A stretch of DNA of 64,000 nucleotides from JAEUIV01 sp033763795 (GCA_033763795.1 JANRJV010000004.1:1-64000); one strand, 5' to 3'. Shown: positions 8,825 through 17,929, counted from the first letter of the stretch. Numbers and translations: made by a program. The notes: generated from the sequence alone by a model not told the origin.

Positions 8825-9064
8825 TATGCACCCTAAATCGCTGATCGCACAGGGTTTAGAGTCAGAAATGAGGCGAGGACAAAGTTTCAGTCCTGCCTCC
8901 TGCTCAGACGATACACCTTACGCCTCGACGAGCACGGATGTCCTCGCCAAGGCACGGACAAGTCAAGACGAACAAGCTCGACCCCGGGGGAGGACACCCG
9001 GCAGACGGAGGACGCGGTCGAGCCGCCCGCCAAGGTCGGCGGCAATTTCAGGAGTGGTTCCTCC

Positions 9065-9352
9065 ATGTCTGGCATCAGCGGCATTTCCTCCAACTCTCCC
9101 GCGTACCGCACCGACTCTCCCGCCCGGGGCCTGACCCGCCCGGCGCCCGTCGAGGTGCAGATCCCGACCGAGCGTGTCGACACGGTTGACCTGTCGGAAC
9201 AGGCCCGGCTTGTCGACCTGCTCAAGTCCGGCGGAGACGTCCGCGAGGACGTGGTCGCCCGCGTGCGCGGCGAGATCGAGCGCGGCGGGTACGACACCGA
9301 CGAGAAGCTCGACCGCGCCCTCGACGCGATGATCGACGAGATCCTGGGCTGA
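9065..9352 (+). CDS. flgM: FlgM-like anti-sigma-28 factor
   Basis: This 95-residue protein has the FlgM C-terminal pattern VDLSEQARLVDLLKSG...VREDVVARVRGEIERGGYDTDE from about residue 42 to the end. FlgM binds and holds back the flagellar sigma factor FliA until the hook-basal body is finished. The N-terminal 40 residues are Ser/Pro-rich and disordered, as is usual. AGGAG lies 9 nt before the ATG. No other flagellar gene is in the window, so the partner sigma factor is inferred. The gene symbol is by family similarity. Confidence 0.75.
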   Translation: MSGISGISSNSPAYRTDSPARGLTRPAPVEVQIPTERVDTVDLSEQARLVDLLKSGGDVREDVVARVRGEIERGGYDTDEKLDRALDAMIDEILG

Positions 9353-9421
9353 TCGGCGGCTGGGCGTCGTCGGCCCCTGGGCATTCAGAGACTGCAACTG
9401 ACCACCGCGATCCACCGGTTC

Positions 9422-9874
9422 GTGGACCAGGCCCGCCGGGGTGAACTCCCCAGGGTCATCGCGCGCCTGCGGAGCGGCTGGGCGGTGCTCGGGCCGTCGC
9501 AGCTTCTGGAGGGCTATGCGCTGCTGCTGCCCGACCCGGTGGTGGGCGACCTGACCGACCTGAAGGGGTCGGACCGGGGCCGGTTCCTGGACGACATGGC
9601 ATCGCTGGGCGACGCGGTGTCGGCGGTGTGCCGACCGCGGCGGCTGAACTTCGCGATGCTCGGGAACGTGGAGCCTGCGCTGCACGCGCATGTGATCCCG
9701 CGCTATGCGCACGAACCGGTCCCGCTCCGGGACAAGCCCATCTGGAGCTACGCCCGGGAGGTGTGGGACGCGCCCGAGCACGCGTTCGATGCGCAGCGGC
9801 ACGCGGGGCTGATGGCCCGGCTGCGGGCGGCGCTGCGCGAGGCGGACGGGGCGGCGGCGGGGGGACCGGGCTGA
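9422..9874 (+). CDS. HIT-family protein
   Basis: The HIT signature is present as LHAHVIPRY at about residues 78-86, after NFAMLGNVEPA; HIT proteins are nucleotide hydrolases or transferases that use the last His of HxHxH. Here the third motif position is occupied by Pro (HAHVIP), as in a subgroup of HIT-like proteins. 150 residues from the GTG at 9422. Homologous-looking sequence (LQLTTAIHRF) continues upstream to the stop codon at 9350, but no ATG, GTG or TTG is found there, so the true start may be a rarer codon upstream such as ATT 9383 or CTG 9392/9398. Confidence 0.75.
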   Translation: MDQARRGELPRVIARLRSGWAVLGPSQLLEGYALLLPDPVVGDLTDLKGSDRGRFLDDMASLGDAVSAVCRPRRLNFAMLGNVEPALHAHVIPRYAHEPVPLRDKPIWSYAREVWDAPEHAFDAQRHAGLMARLRAALREADGAAAGGPG

Positions 9875-9884
9875 GCCCCGGGTC

Positions 9885-9890
9885 TATGCT
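9885..9890 (+). promoter_or_regulatory. -10-like TATGCT upstream of asd
   Basis: The context GGGTCTATGCT is identical to that upstream of the HD-GYP gene at 46101-46111. It would give a leader of about 55 nt for asd. No clear -35 box is seen. Confidence 0.4.
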
Positions 9891-9950
9891 GGCGATCGAG
9901 CGGGCCGGCATAACCGGGCGGGCGGCACGCCGGCGAGGAGCGATGATTTG

Positions 9951-10997
9951 ATGGCGCAGACGTGGCCCAGAACCGCGGTGATCGGCGCGACGGGAGCCGT
10001 GGGCGTCGAATTTCTCAGGCTGTTCGAGGAGCGGGGGGTGAGGCCTGCGGAGCTGGTACTGCTGGCTTCGCCGCGGTCGGCGGGGAGGCGCGTGGCGACG
10101 GTGGCGGGCGAGGTGGAGGTTCGGCCGCTGACGGGCGATGCGCTGCGGGGCGTCGAGCTGGCGCTCTTCTCGGCGGGGGGGAGCGTGAGCCGGGAGTTCG
10201 GGCCGGTGGCGGTGTCGTGCGGGGCTGTGGTCGTCGACAACTCGTCGGCGTTTCGGATGGATCATGGGACGCCGCTGGTGATCCCCGAGATCAATCCGGA
10301 GGCGCTGGCGCCCTTCGCGGGAAGGACGCGTCCCGGGATCATCGCGAACCCCAACTGTTCGACGATCATCCTGCTGATGGCGCTCGACCCGCTTCGGCGG
10401 GGGTTCGGGGTGCGGCGCGCGGTGGTGTCGACGTACCAGGCGGTGAGCGGCGCGGGGGCGAGCGCGATGGATGAGCTTGCCGAGCAGACGCGGGAGGTGC
10501 TGGCGGGGCGGCGGCCGAGGCCCTCGGTGTTCCACGAGGTGTGCGCGTTCAACCTGTTCAGCCACAACTCGAAGGTCGACCAGACAACGGGGCTGAACGT
10601 CGAAGAGCAGAAGATGATCGACGAGACGCGGAAGATCTGGGGCGACGCGTCCGTGGAGATCGTGCCGACGTGCGTGCGGGTGCCGGTGATGCGGGCGCAC
10701 GCGGAGAGCGTGACGGTGACGCTGGAGCGTGCGGCGAGCGAGGCTGATGTGCGGCGCGTGCTGTCGGAGGCGCGGGGCGTGCGCATTGTCGATGACCGGG
10801 CGGCGAACCGGTTCCCGACGCCGCTGGCGGCGGCGGGGGGCGACGATGTGCTGGTGGGTCGCATCCGTCCCGACCCGACGCAGGCGCACGCGGAGGGGCG
10901 GTACGTCGGATGGAGCTTGTTTGTGTGCGGGGACCAGCTGCGGAAGGGCGCGGCGCTGAACGCGGTGCAGATCGCCGAGCGCGTGGTCGGGAGCTGA
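9951..10997 (+). CDS. asd: Aspartate-semialdehyde dehydrogenase
   Basis: This cytoplasmic NADPH-dependent enzyme converts aspartyl phosphate to aspartate semialdehyde in the pathway to lysine/diaminopimelate, threonine and methionine. The Rossmann motif VIGATGAVGVEFL is at about residues 10-22. The active-site Cys is C136 in NPNCSTI. AVSGAGASAMDEL and the later RVPVMRAHAESV are also family-conserved. The 348-residue length is normal. GAGGAG (9935-9940) precedes the ATG by 10 nt; a TTG sits directly before it. Confidence 0.94.
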   Translation: MAQTWPRTAVIGATGAVGVEFLRLFEERGVRPAELVLLASPRSAGRRVATVAGEVEVRPLTGDALRGVELALFSAGGSVSREFGPVAVSCGAVVVDNSSAFRMDHGTPLVIPEINPEALAPFAGRTRPGIIANPNCSTIILLMALDPLRRGFGVRRAVVSTYQAVSGAGASAMDELAEQTREVLAGRRPRPSVFHEVCAFNLFSHNSKVDQTTGLNVEEQKMIDETRKIWGDASVEIVPTCVRVPVMRAHAESVTVTLERAASEADVRRVLSEARGVRIVDDRAANRFPTPLAAAGGDDVLVGRIRPDPTQAHAEGRYVGWSLFVCGDQLRKGAALNAVQIAERVVGS

Positions 10998-11076
10998 CGC
11001 GGCCCGCCGCGGGCGTGATTACCGGACACGGGGGATTGGTTGAAGGAGCGGCGGTCGCGGGGCCGAAAAAGGGGTG

Positions 11077-11373
11077 ATGTCCCTGTTCGGTCTGCCACGC
11101 CCGATCGAGCCCGGCCTGACCGCCCGCGAGCGGAACATCGATCGCTCGCGCGAGAAGCGTCGCGCGATCGAGCCGCCGGGCTCCACGCGCGCGGCGGACG
11201 AGGTCGAGCTCTCTTCCGCGCCGGAGGTCGACTCGGCCGACCCGACGCGTGTCGTGAGGGGCAACGCCGACCAGGAAGCGCACGAAGACCGGACCGAGCA
11301 CGGGTACTACACGCGGTCGGGCACGAAGACGCTGCCGCCGGCGACTCGTCACCGGCTCGACATCTCCGGCTGA
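11077..11373 (+). CDS. Small charged hypothetical protein
   Basis: 98 residues, hydrophilic, rich in Arg, Glu, Asp and Ser, with no signal peptide or membrane segment. A middle portion (DEVELSSAPEVDSAD) faintly recalls the acidic stretch of FlgM-type proteins, but the C-terminus (GYYTRSGTKTLPPATRHRLDISG) does not, and I assign no function. GGGG directly upstream and the codon bias support a real gene. It starts 79 bp after asd. Confidence 0.6.
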   Translation: MSLFGLPRPIEPGLTARERNIDRSREKRRAIEPPGSTRAADEVELSSAPEVDSADPTRVVRGNADQEAHEDRTEHGYYTRSGTKTLPPATRHRLDISG

Positions 11374-11407
11374 TCCGGCGCGCTCGTTTGCGATGTGACG
11401 GGAGAGT

Positions 11408-13252
11408 TCAGCGGCACGCCGAGCCGAAGGCGGCGAGCGCGGCGGTGATATCCGCGAAGTCGACCCGGCCGCTCGCGTCGGCGTCTCCAGGGCCCGTCGC
11501 GGGGAACCTGGCGGCGCCGAAGTTTGCGAGGACGGCTGTGACGTCGGCGAAGCTGACCTGGAGGTCGCCCGTCGCGTCGCCCGGGCACTCGGGCGCGAGC
11601 ACGACGATCGGGGCGTCGACGGTGCGCTCGCCGCAGGGCCCGGTGATGCGAGCGCTGTAGACGCCCGAGGCGCCGGCGGCGATGGCGGAGAGGCTGAGAT
11701 CGGGGGTGGTTGTGCCGGCGATGTCCGCGGTGTCGAGGAGCGGCACGCCGTCGCGCAGCCACTGATACGCGAGGGGGCCCGGGCCCTCGGCGCGGACGCG
11801 CAGCGCGAGCGGCCCGCGCGCGGGGAGGGTCTGATCGTCTGGGGCTTCGATGATCACGGGCGCGATCGGCGCGGGCAGCGCGAGCGTGTTGCCCCAGTTG
11901 AGCCCGAAGTCATCGTTGGCGGGCGCACCGACGATGACGAGGCCGCGCGAGGTGGCGACCGACCAGCCGAAGTCGTCGTTGGCGAGCTGGGTGCGCGTGA
12001 CGGTGGAGCGGAGGGTCCACGGAGCGCCGGGGGCGGCGTCGTCGCGGTCGAAAACGCTGGCGCTGCCCGTGTTCGGGGCGGGGGCGTCGTCCTTGATGGC
12101 GCCGACGACGATGACGCCCTGGGCGACGGCGACGGAGAAGCCGAACTGATCGCCCGGGGCGGCGTCGCCCGGGGGGAGCTGCAGCGTCTGCGCGAAGGTC
12201 CAGACGGCGGCGGGCCCCTCGCCGGAGCGGGTGAAGGCGTATGCGGCGCCGCTCTCGCCGGGGCCGGCGGCGGGAGCGCCGACGACGGCGATGGCGCCCG
12301 ACTCATCGAGCGCGACCGACGCGCCGAAGGCGTCGGCGGCGGCGGCGTCGGGCGCGACGAGGGTTGCGACGTGCTGCCACGCGGCGGGCGCGTCGCCCGC
12401 TCGGCGGAAGAGCAGCGCGGCGCCGGCGTTCGCGCCGGCAGCGGTGTCGCGGCCCGGCGCGCCGGCGAGCGCCCACTCTCCAGAGATGGCGACGGAGTCG
12501 CCCAGCGTTTCGCCCGCCTGGGGCTCCGGGGGCGTCAGCGCCCCGTCGAGCGTCCACAGGCCGGGAGCCGTGCGCGCGAAGACGGCGACGCTGCCCGCGT
12601 TGGCGCCGGCGGACGTGTCATCGAGCGGAGCGGCGATGGCGGCGCGGACGCCGTCGGTCGCGAGCGCCGACCCGAAGGTGTCGCCCGCGCCGGGGGCGGG
12701 CGCGAGCAGGGTTGCTTCCTGCTCCCATGTGCCGCCGATGCCGCGCTTGAAGACGGCGACGGACCCGGCGTCGGCGAGGGGCGCATCGTCCAGCGCAGCG
12801 CCCGAGAGCGCCAGCACGCCGCCCTCGGGCAGTCCGGCGATGGCGACGGCGCCGCCCGCCTGATCGAAGGCCGCGGCGGAGGAGGCGCGCAGCAGCGTTT
12901 CCTGCGTCCACTGGAACTGATCCGGGCCGACGCGCACGCCGCGCGTGATGAAGGCGGCGCCGGCGAACGTGAGTGGCGACTGGCCGTGGAAGTTGTCGCC
13001 CGAGATGACGATCACCTCGTCGGGAGTGATGAAGTGCAGCCCGACGGCGAAGCCGTTCTGTCGAAAGCTGCTGGGGCTCGCGGGGAAGAGCGACGTGAGG
13101 ACGGGCGGGGGGCACTGGGCGAACACAGCGCCCGGCGAAGCTGCCGCAAAGACGAGGAACCACGATCGGGCCGCGGAGTGACGGCTCTGAGTGCGCGGCC
13201 CAATCGCTCTAACAAGAGAGCCCAGCGTGACGGCGACCGACCGCATGTCCAC
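11408..13252 (-). CDS. Secreted FG-GAP-like beta-propeller protein with Ig-like domain and dockerin-like tail
   Basis: 614 residues. After a long signal region (about 1-46, ending GAVFAQ) and an N-terminal domain there are about six repeats of roughly 55-60 residues with the pattern GDxFGxSVA...VVGAP...GSAxVF, typical of the FG-GAP_2 type (about 110-470). An Ig-like domain (about 475-555) precedes a Cys-bracketed tail, CPGDATGDLQVSFADVTAVL, followed by a second loop, VDFADITAALAAFG, ending SACR. Probably extracellular or surface-bound. The gene at 13264-13470 lies 11 bp upstream and is probably cotranscribed. Confidence 0.85.
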   Translation of the reverse strand: MDMRSVAVTLGSLVRAIGPRTQSRHSAARSWFLVFAAASPGAVFAQCPPPVLTSLFPASPSSFRQNGFAVGLHFITPDEVIVISGDNFHGQSPLTFAGAAFITRGVRVGPDQFQWTQETLLRASSAAAFDQAGGAVAIAGLPEGGVLALSGAALDDAPLADAGSVAVFKRGIGGTWEQEATLLAPAPGAGDTFGSALATDGVRAAIAAPLDDTSAGANAGSVAVFARTAPGLWTLDGALTPPEPQAGETLGDSVAISGEWALAGAPGRDTAAGANAGAALLFRRAGDAPAAWQHVATLVAPDAAAADAFGASVALDESGAIAVVGAPAAGPGESGAAYAFTRSGEGPAAVWTFAQTLQLPPGDAAPGDQFGFSVAVAQGVIVVGAIKDDAPAPNTGSASVFDRDDAAPGAPWTLRSTVTRTQLANDDFGWSVATSRGLVIVGAPANDDFGLNWGNTLALPAPIAPVIIEAPDDQTLPARGPLALRVRAEGPGPLAYQWLRDGVPLLDTADIAGTTTPDLSLSAIAAGASGVYSARITGPCGERTVDAPIVVLAPECPGDATGDLQVSFADVTAVLANFGAARFPATGPGDADASGRVDFADITAALAAFGSACR

Positions 13253-13263
13253 ACCGCCACAAG

Positions 13264-13470
13264 TTAGTTCTTTTGCCTCTTCACAAAGCTTTCGAAGCTT
13301 TTCTGGAACTTTGTGCTCGACAGCGCCCAGAAAAACAATGGGTCCTTAGGGGTCAGCACACGCGGGGTGCCTTGCGGCTCGGAAGACTCGGGTGCGTCCG
13401 TGGTCGGAAGCGGACGTGCCGGCCCGTCAGCCGGCGCGTTGAGAGGTTTGTCGTGAGAGTGCTCGTGCAT
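13264..13470 (-). CDS. Small hypothetical protein
   Basis: 68 residues, beginning with a His/Asp-rich stretch (MHEHSHDKP), Pro-rich in the middle and ending in a basic, aromatic stretch (KFQKSFESFVKRQKN). No family is recognised. GAGGAA lies 5 nt before the ATG and a plausible promoter is found at 13572-13600, which favours a real gene. It ends 11 bp before the FG-GAP/Ig gene. Its base composition is lower in GC than that of its neighbours. Confidence 0.5.
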   Translation of the reverse strand: MHEHSHDKPLNAPADGPARPLPTTDAPESSEPQGTPRVLTPKDPLFFWALSSTKFQKSFESFVKRQKN

Positions 13471-13571
13471 GCTGGTTCCTCGCGGGCGCCGCCACCTTCG
13501 CCAACATTCCTATCGGTGAGTGCGGCGTGTCCTCTCGCGTCTCTCCATCCTCAGACGAGGAGTAGTGGTTT

Positions 13572-13600
13572 AGTATGTACGGGCCCCTTGCTTTGAGCAA
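13572..13600 (-). promoter_or_regulatory. Sigma-70-like promoter TTGCTC-17-CATACT with inverted repeat
   Basis: On the minus strand TTGCTC (13595-13600) and CATACT (13572-13577) are 17 bp apart. An inverted repeat, CTTGCT-TTG-AGCAAG (13587-13601), covers the -35 box and could be an operator. It would serve the small gene at 13264-13470 and the FG-GAP/Ig gene, with a leader of about 95 nt. Confidence 0.45.
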
Positions 13601-13680
13601 GCCCTAGCCGGTCGCAAAATCGAGATCACGCGGCCCAATATGCAGAGGATCGTCCGAATCGCCGATCTAGATCTTGGGGT

Positions 13681-14118
13681 TCAACGGGTAACGTCACCGA
13701 CAAGATAATCACAAATGACCTCCGGGTCCTCTTTGGCTGGCGGGGGCAGAGGGTGACCAAAGCCGAAGGTGAAAACCGCGTAGGCAAACCGATCGACTCG
13801 CCGAGACTTCGAGTTCCGCGCGAGCTGGCCTCCGGTGATGACCAGCCGCCACTGGTTCATCCGACTCATTTCTTCGAGCCAGCGGACGGTCCGGTCGTAA
13901 TCGGCCTTGGAGCGTCCGTAGGAACGGAAATCTTTCTGCTCTCTGAACTCGGCGAGCAAAGTCGCCAGCGACCGCGATTGTGTGCTCAGATCGATTGAGC
14001 CGGAACGGATCGACGCCTCGATCCGCTCATAGATTTTAGGAGCGTTGGGAGGCAGGCTCTTGATTTCGTTGTTGCGGACGCCCAGAGCGTGGGCGCGCAG
14101 CTTTAAATTGTACCCCAC
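13681..14118 (-). CDS. Hypothetical protein in a lower-GC segment
   Basis: 145 residues, soluble, rich in Arg, Lys and Ser, and not recognised. The middle part (LLAEFREQKDFRSYGRSKADYDRTVRWLEEM) vaguely resembles the core-binding region of tyrosine recombinases, but no catalytic R-H-R-Y block follows, so an integrase remnant is only a guess. The start is the GTG at 14118 with a GGGG-containing sequence upstream. GC content is visibly below that of flanking genes, which suggests acquired DNA. Confidence 0.5.
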   Translation of the reverse strand: MGYNLKLRAHALGVRNNEIKSLPPNAPKIYERIEASIRSGSIDLSTQSRSLATLLAEFREQKDFRSYGRSKADYDRTVRWLEEMSRMNQWRLVITGGQLARNSKSRRVDRFAYAVFTFGFGHPLPPPAKEDPEVICDYLVGDVTR

Positions 14119-14140
14119 GTAGACACCCCACTGACTTGGA

Positions 14141-14162
14141 CAAAGCGTCGGCTGTCCGACGC
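14141..14162 (-). terminator. Hairpin downstream of the VCBS/FG-GAP gene
   Basis: A perfect 7-bp stem (GCGTCGG / CCGACGC, 14145-14162) with a 4-nt loop lies 46 nt after the stop codon at 14208. In the minus direction it is followed by TTTG. Confidence 0.45.
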
Positions 14163-14207
14163 CAGATCGACATTAGCATGGAGGACTTACCTTGTGCAAC
14201 CGCGACG

Positions 14208-16586
14208 TCACTTCGACGCCGACATCTGCGGGTAGATCATGTAGCGGTCGTGTACTTCGAGGATGAGGTCGTTGCGGCCGTCGCCCGTGACGTCCGCGAT
14301 GATGGCGGCTCCGGGCTCGAACTCGCGGTCGTCGCCCCGGCCGAAGAGCCTGGACTCGAAGACCTTGAACTCGGTGGCGAGGAAGATGCGGCGGGAGCGC
14401 GAGAGCGTGAAGATCTGGGCCATCTGCTCGCGCGCGTCGAGGACGACGATGTCCGTGAAGCCGTCGCTGTTGAGGTCCCCCGCTTCCATCTCGTGCTCGA
14501 GGCGCTCTTCCGAGTCCGAGCGGAAGGCGGCGAACTCATCGAGGGTGTAGCTGGACCCGCCGAAGCGGACGACGGCGAAGGCGCTGTCGCTGGCGGCGAG
14601 GACGCCCGGGGCTCCGTCGCCGCCGAAGGCTCCGGCGTGGAGCGACGCGGTGTCGAAGGCGGAGAAGCGGAGGCGCTCGGAGACCTCCCATCCCTTTTCG
14701 CCGCGGGAGAGGACGATGAGGCGCTTGTTGGCCTTGTCGGCGGCGACGATCGAGGTGGGGCGCGAACCGCCCTGCAGGACGGTGAGGCCCGTGAGCACGG
14801 TACCGCTCTCGGGGATGGTCGCCTGCTCGACGACGCGCCAGCCCTTCTCGGGCGAGAAGGCGCAGGCGCGGACGAAGTTCTGATCGGCGACGAGCAGCTC
14901 GGCGTAGGAGTCGTTGTCGATGTCGAGCATGGCGGTGTTGTCGGGGCCGGCGGCCTGGACGAGCCCGAACTGCGGCATCGACTTGTCGGTGAGCAGCTTC
15001 ATGTCCGCGGCGGGGCCGTCGACGGAGCGGACCAGCACGAGGGGCTCCCCCGGCGTGAAGAGGACGAGGTCGGTGGCGCCGTCGTGGTCGAAGTCGCCCG
15101 CGAGGCCCGACTGCGGCGGGCGGCTGACGCCCTCGAGCTTGAGCGTGACGGGCGTGGAGCCGTCGGGCCGGTGGATCTCGAGCGTGTGATCGCGCTTGTC
15201 CTTGACGACGACGGCGAGCGCCGGGCCGCTGCTCAGCGGCGCGTAGACCATGGCGACGGGCGACGCGCCGGCCGTGGCTGTGGGCAGGGGCTGGGGGAAG
15301 CTGAGCTTCTGAGTGGAGGAGTCGAGGTGCGAGACGCCGACGACCTTGTCCGCCTCGCTGAGGACGAAGACTTCGAGGGTCGGGTCGGCGTCCCACTGGC
15401 CCGAAGCGATGGAGCGCGGGTCCTTGAGGGCGCTGAAGCGCTCTCCGGAGGAGAGGCCCACGCCGCGGAGCTGCCTGTAGAGCAGGAGGGTGTTGCCCTG
15501 CTGATCGGCGGCGAGCAGGTCGAGCATGCCGTCGGAGTCGATGTCCGCGACGCAGAGGCTGCGGTTCTTGCTGGCGCCTCCCGGGAAGGCGAAGACGTCG
15601 GCGGAGGCGTCGCGCTCGCCCACGCCGGGGCTCTGGGTCTCGGCCTCGGTCTGGAGCTTCAGATCGTGGAGCACGACGCGGCGCGTGGGGCGCTCGATGA
15701 CGCCTATGGCGGAGGCGGCGCGGTCGGGAAGCCTGACGGGCTCGAGCTCGCGGAGGGCTGGCATCTCGAAGCGCAGCTCGGGGCCCAGCTGTCCGCTCTT
15801 GGCGCCGGTCGAGAAGCCGGGGGTCTGGAGCCAGAGCCTGACGGGCGTGGAGTCGTCGGGGACCGCGGCGAGGATGTCGAGCAGGCCGTCGCCGTTGTAG
15901 TCCTCGACGAAGTGGGCGACGATGTCCTGCCCGCTGCCGCCCGAGCCGAGCTGGATGGGCTCGCCCGTTACGGCGGAGGCGGAGAGGCCGAAGACGTTGA
16001 TCCGGCCGCCCACGAGGGCGAGGACCTCCGGCGCGGGGTCTCCGGTGACGTCGGCGATCTCGAGGCCGTCCTGCCCCATCGCCAGGTCCTTGACGCGGCG
16101 CTTGGAGAGGACGTCGAAGCGGAGCGACCCGGTCTGGCGCAGGATCACCAGTTCCTGCGGATCGCCCGCGTAGACGATGTCGAGCTTGCCGTCGGCGTCG
16201 ACGTCGTGGACGCGGAAGGCCTGGACGCGGTGCGAGACCGACACTTCCGTGCGGTCATAGAAGGGGCTGGGCGGGAGCTGGTTGACCTTGTAGTCGCGGA
16301 CGATGTCCTGCTCAGTGCGGGGCGTGGAGCGCTGGGCGTGGATCTCGATGCGGCTCTTGGAGTTGTTGACGATGACGAGATCCTTCAGCCCGTCGGCGTT
16401 CATGTCCGCGGCCAGGGCGGGGCCCGTCCCGCGGTCCACGACGATGATCCGCGGCTCCTCCCATCCGAAGTAGCCCGCCAGGTCCGGGGCGGCCTGATCG
16501 GCGCGAGCGGCGGTGGAAAGGCCCAGCACGCAGCCGGCGAGGGCGGTCAGGCGGAGGGCGTTGCGGGGGGCGAGACGAGTGTGCAT
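14208..16586 (-). CDS. Secreted VCBS/FG-GAP repeat protein
   Basis: 792 residues with a signal peptide (about 1-29, cleavage near ARA-DQ). The rest is a series of FG-GAP/VCBS-type units with a calcium-loop pattern D-x-[DN]-x-D-G (for example ADMNADGLKDLVIV, HDVDADGKLDIVY, EDYNGDGLLDILA, LDIDNDSYAELLV, GDLNSDGFTDIVVL, ADVTGDGRNDLILE). These would form one or two beta-propellers outside the cytoplasm. Unlike several other propeller proteins here it has no Cys-bracketed C-terminal module; it ends shortly after a last blade. It is divergent from the protease gene. Confidence 0.87.
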   Translation of the reverse strand: MHTRLAPRNALRLTALAGCVLGLSTAARADQAAPDLAGYFGWEEPRIIVVDRGTGPALAADMNADGLKDLVIVNNSKSRIEIHAQRSTPRTEQDIVRDYKVNQLPPSPFYDRTEVSVSHRVQAFRVHDVDADGKLDIVYAGDPQELVILRQTGSLRFDVLSKRRVKDLAMGQDGLEIADVTGDPAPEVLALVGGRINVFGLSASAVTGEPIQLGSGGSGQDIVAHFVEDYNGDGLLDILAAVPDDSTPVRLWLQTPGFSTGAKSGQLGPELRFEMPALRELEPVRLPDRAASAIGVIERPTRRVVLHDLKLQTEAETQSPGVGERDASADVFAFPGGASKNRSLCVADIDSDGMLDLLAADQQGNTLLLYRQLRGVGLSSGERFSALKDPRSIASGQWDADPTLEVFVLSEADKVVGVSHLDSSTQKLSFPQPLPTATAGASPVAMVYAPLSSGPALAVVVKDKRDHTLEIHRPDGSTPVTLKLEGVSRPPQSGLAGDFDHDGATDLVLFTPGEPLVLVRSVDGPAADMKLLTDKSMPQFGLVQAAGPDNTAMLDIDNDSYAELLVADQNFVRACAFSPEKGWRVVEQATIPESGTVLTGLTVLQGGSRPTSIVAADKANKRLIVLSRGEKGWEVSERLRFSAFDTASLHAGAFGGDGAPGVLAASDSAFAVVRFGGSSYTLDEFAAFRSDSEERLEHEMEAGDLNSDGFTDIVVLDAREQMAQIFTLSRSRRIFLATEFKVFESRLFGRGDDREFEPGAAIIADVTGDGRNDLILEVHDRYMIYPQMSASK

Positions 16587-16690
16587 GCGTCGCTCCGTGG
16601 GAGGTCTGTGAAAAGACTGGGGCGGGCGTCCCGGGATGCCGGAAGGGGTTCGCCGCTCTGAAAACGCGGCCGCCCTATGGGTTCCGCCGG

Positions 16691-16704
16691 CGAGCCCGGG
16701 CTCG
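16691..16704. promoter_or_regulatory. Perfect 14-bp palindrome in a divergent intergenic region
   Basis: CGAGCCCGGGCTCG lies between the VCBS/FG-GAP gene and the protease gene. It could be an operator or simply a GC-rich hairpin; no regulator is known. Confidence 0.3.
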
Positions 16705-16833
16705 TCGGGCGGACTTCTAACAACGATGGTGAAACTTCAGCGCGTCTGAAACCGAACAATCCGCAGAACCTTGGCTCCGGCTACTGTACCGGTCCTGTAC
16801 ATGTTCGTGGCGAGCTTTGGGGAGTTCAGTCGA

Positions 16834-17838
16834 ATGATGATGAAACTGACCGCCGGCGCTGCACTGGTTCTGGGATCGATGATGCTCTGCGCTCCCGCGT
16901 CCGGCGCGGACACAGCTCAGCCCGCGCCGCCCGGGGTCGACTCGATCTCGCTGGTGGACGGGAAGACCATCTCGGCTCCCATCCTGAAGGAGACGTCCGA
17001 GACGATCTGGGTTGACCTGGGCGACCAGGTGATCGCGATCCCCCGCGTGCGGGTCGCGGGCATCGTCCGCGCGGAGCCCCAGCCCGAGGCCGAGGCGGAG
17101 GATCCCCGCGCGCTGTACCGCGTGGCCCGGGGTCTTCCCGAGAGCACTCCCAAAGAGCTGGCCAAGACGATCGGCGAAGCGGTGATCATGGTGAGCACGC
17201 CCAGCGGGCTGGGGTCGGGCTTCATCCTGCATCCCGACGGGTTCGCGATCACGAACGCGCACGTCATCCAGGGCGAGACGCGGCTGAAGGCGACGGTCTT
17301 CGAGCAGGGCGAACGCGAGTTCCGCCGCCTCGTCATCGACGACGTCGAGATCCTGGCGGTGAACGATCACCTGGACCTGGCGCTGATCAAGCTGAAGCAT
17401 CCCGACGGCAAGGCGTTCAAGACGACGCCCGTGCAGCCCGCCGAGGACCTGGACGTCGGGCAGGACGTCTTCGCGATCGGTAGCCCCCTGGGGCTAGAGC
17501 GCACGCTGAGCCGGGGCGTGATCGCGACGACGCAGCGCAACTGGGAGGGGCTGACGTTCATCCAGACGACGGCGGAGATCAACCCGGGCAACTCGGGCGG
17601 GCCGCTGTTCAACCTCAAGGGCGAGGTCATCGGCGTGACGAACATGAAGATCCCCTTCGGCGAGGGGCTGGGCTTCGCGATCCCGGCGCGGTATCTGCGG
17701 GATTTCATCCGGAACTACGACGCGTTCGCCTACAACAAGGACAATCCCAACAGCGGGTACAGCTACAAGGACGCTCCCTCGCGGAGCGACTTCGGCGCCC
17801 CTCCCGCGCTGGAAGACGCCTCGGGCAACCAGGACTGA
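16834..17838 (+). CDS. Secreted trypsin-like serine protease (DegP/HtrA-type catalytic domain, no PDZ)
   Basis: 334 residues: a signal peptide (about 1-27), a small N-terminal beta domain (about 30-75), then a chymotrypsin-fold domain with catalytic H143 (TNAHVI), D181 (HLDLALIKL) and S254 (GNSGGPL). HtrA-like landmarks such as IGSPLGLERTLSRGVIA and EGLGFAIPARYL are present. No PDZ domain follows, unlike full HtrA/DegP proteases; the C-terminal 50 residues are polar. A role in extracytoplasmic protein quality control is inferred. The ATG at 16834 is chosen because GGGGAG (16819-16824) lies 9 nt upstream. Confidence 0.9.
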   Translation: MMMKLTAGAALVLGSMMLCAPASGADTAQPAPPGVDSISLVDGKTISAPILKETSETIWVDLGDQVIAIPRVRVAGIVRAEPQPEAEAEDPRALYRVARGLPESTPKELAKTIGEAVIMVSTPSGLGSGFILHPDGFAITNAHVIQGETRLKATVFEQGEREFRRLVIDDVEILAVNDHLDLALIKLKHPDGKAFKTTPVQPAEDLDVGQDVFAIGSPLGLERTLSRGVIATTQRNWEGLTFIQTTAEINPGNSGGPLFNLKGEVIGVTNMKIPFGEGLGFAIPARYLRDFIRNYDAFAYNKDNPNSGYSYKDAPSRSDFGAPPALEDASGNQD

Positions 17839-17929
17839 CCGACCGACTGACCTTGCCGCGACACCGTGCGATCCAGCGAGCCCGACGGGTCGGGCGGGCG
17901 CCGGCCGGCCTACGAAAGGGTTCGAGCAG

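Noticed and set aside
8870..8915. AAAGTTT...CGATACA upstream of the FlgM-like gene as a sigma-28 promoter.
   Set aside because: The gap between the two elements is about twice the 11 nt expected for sigma-28.
13681..14118. Tyrosine recombinase (integrase).
   Set aside because: Only a weak resemblance to a core-binding region; no catalytic Arg/His/Arg/Tyr residues follow and no attachment site or tRNA is nearby.
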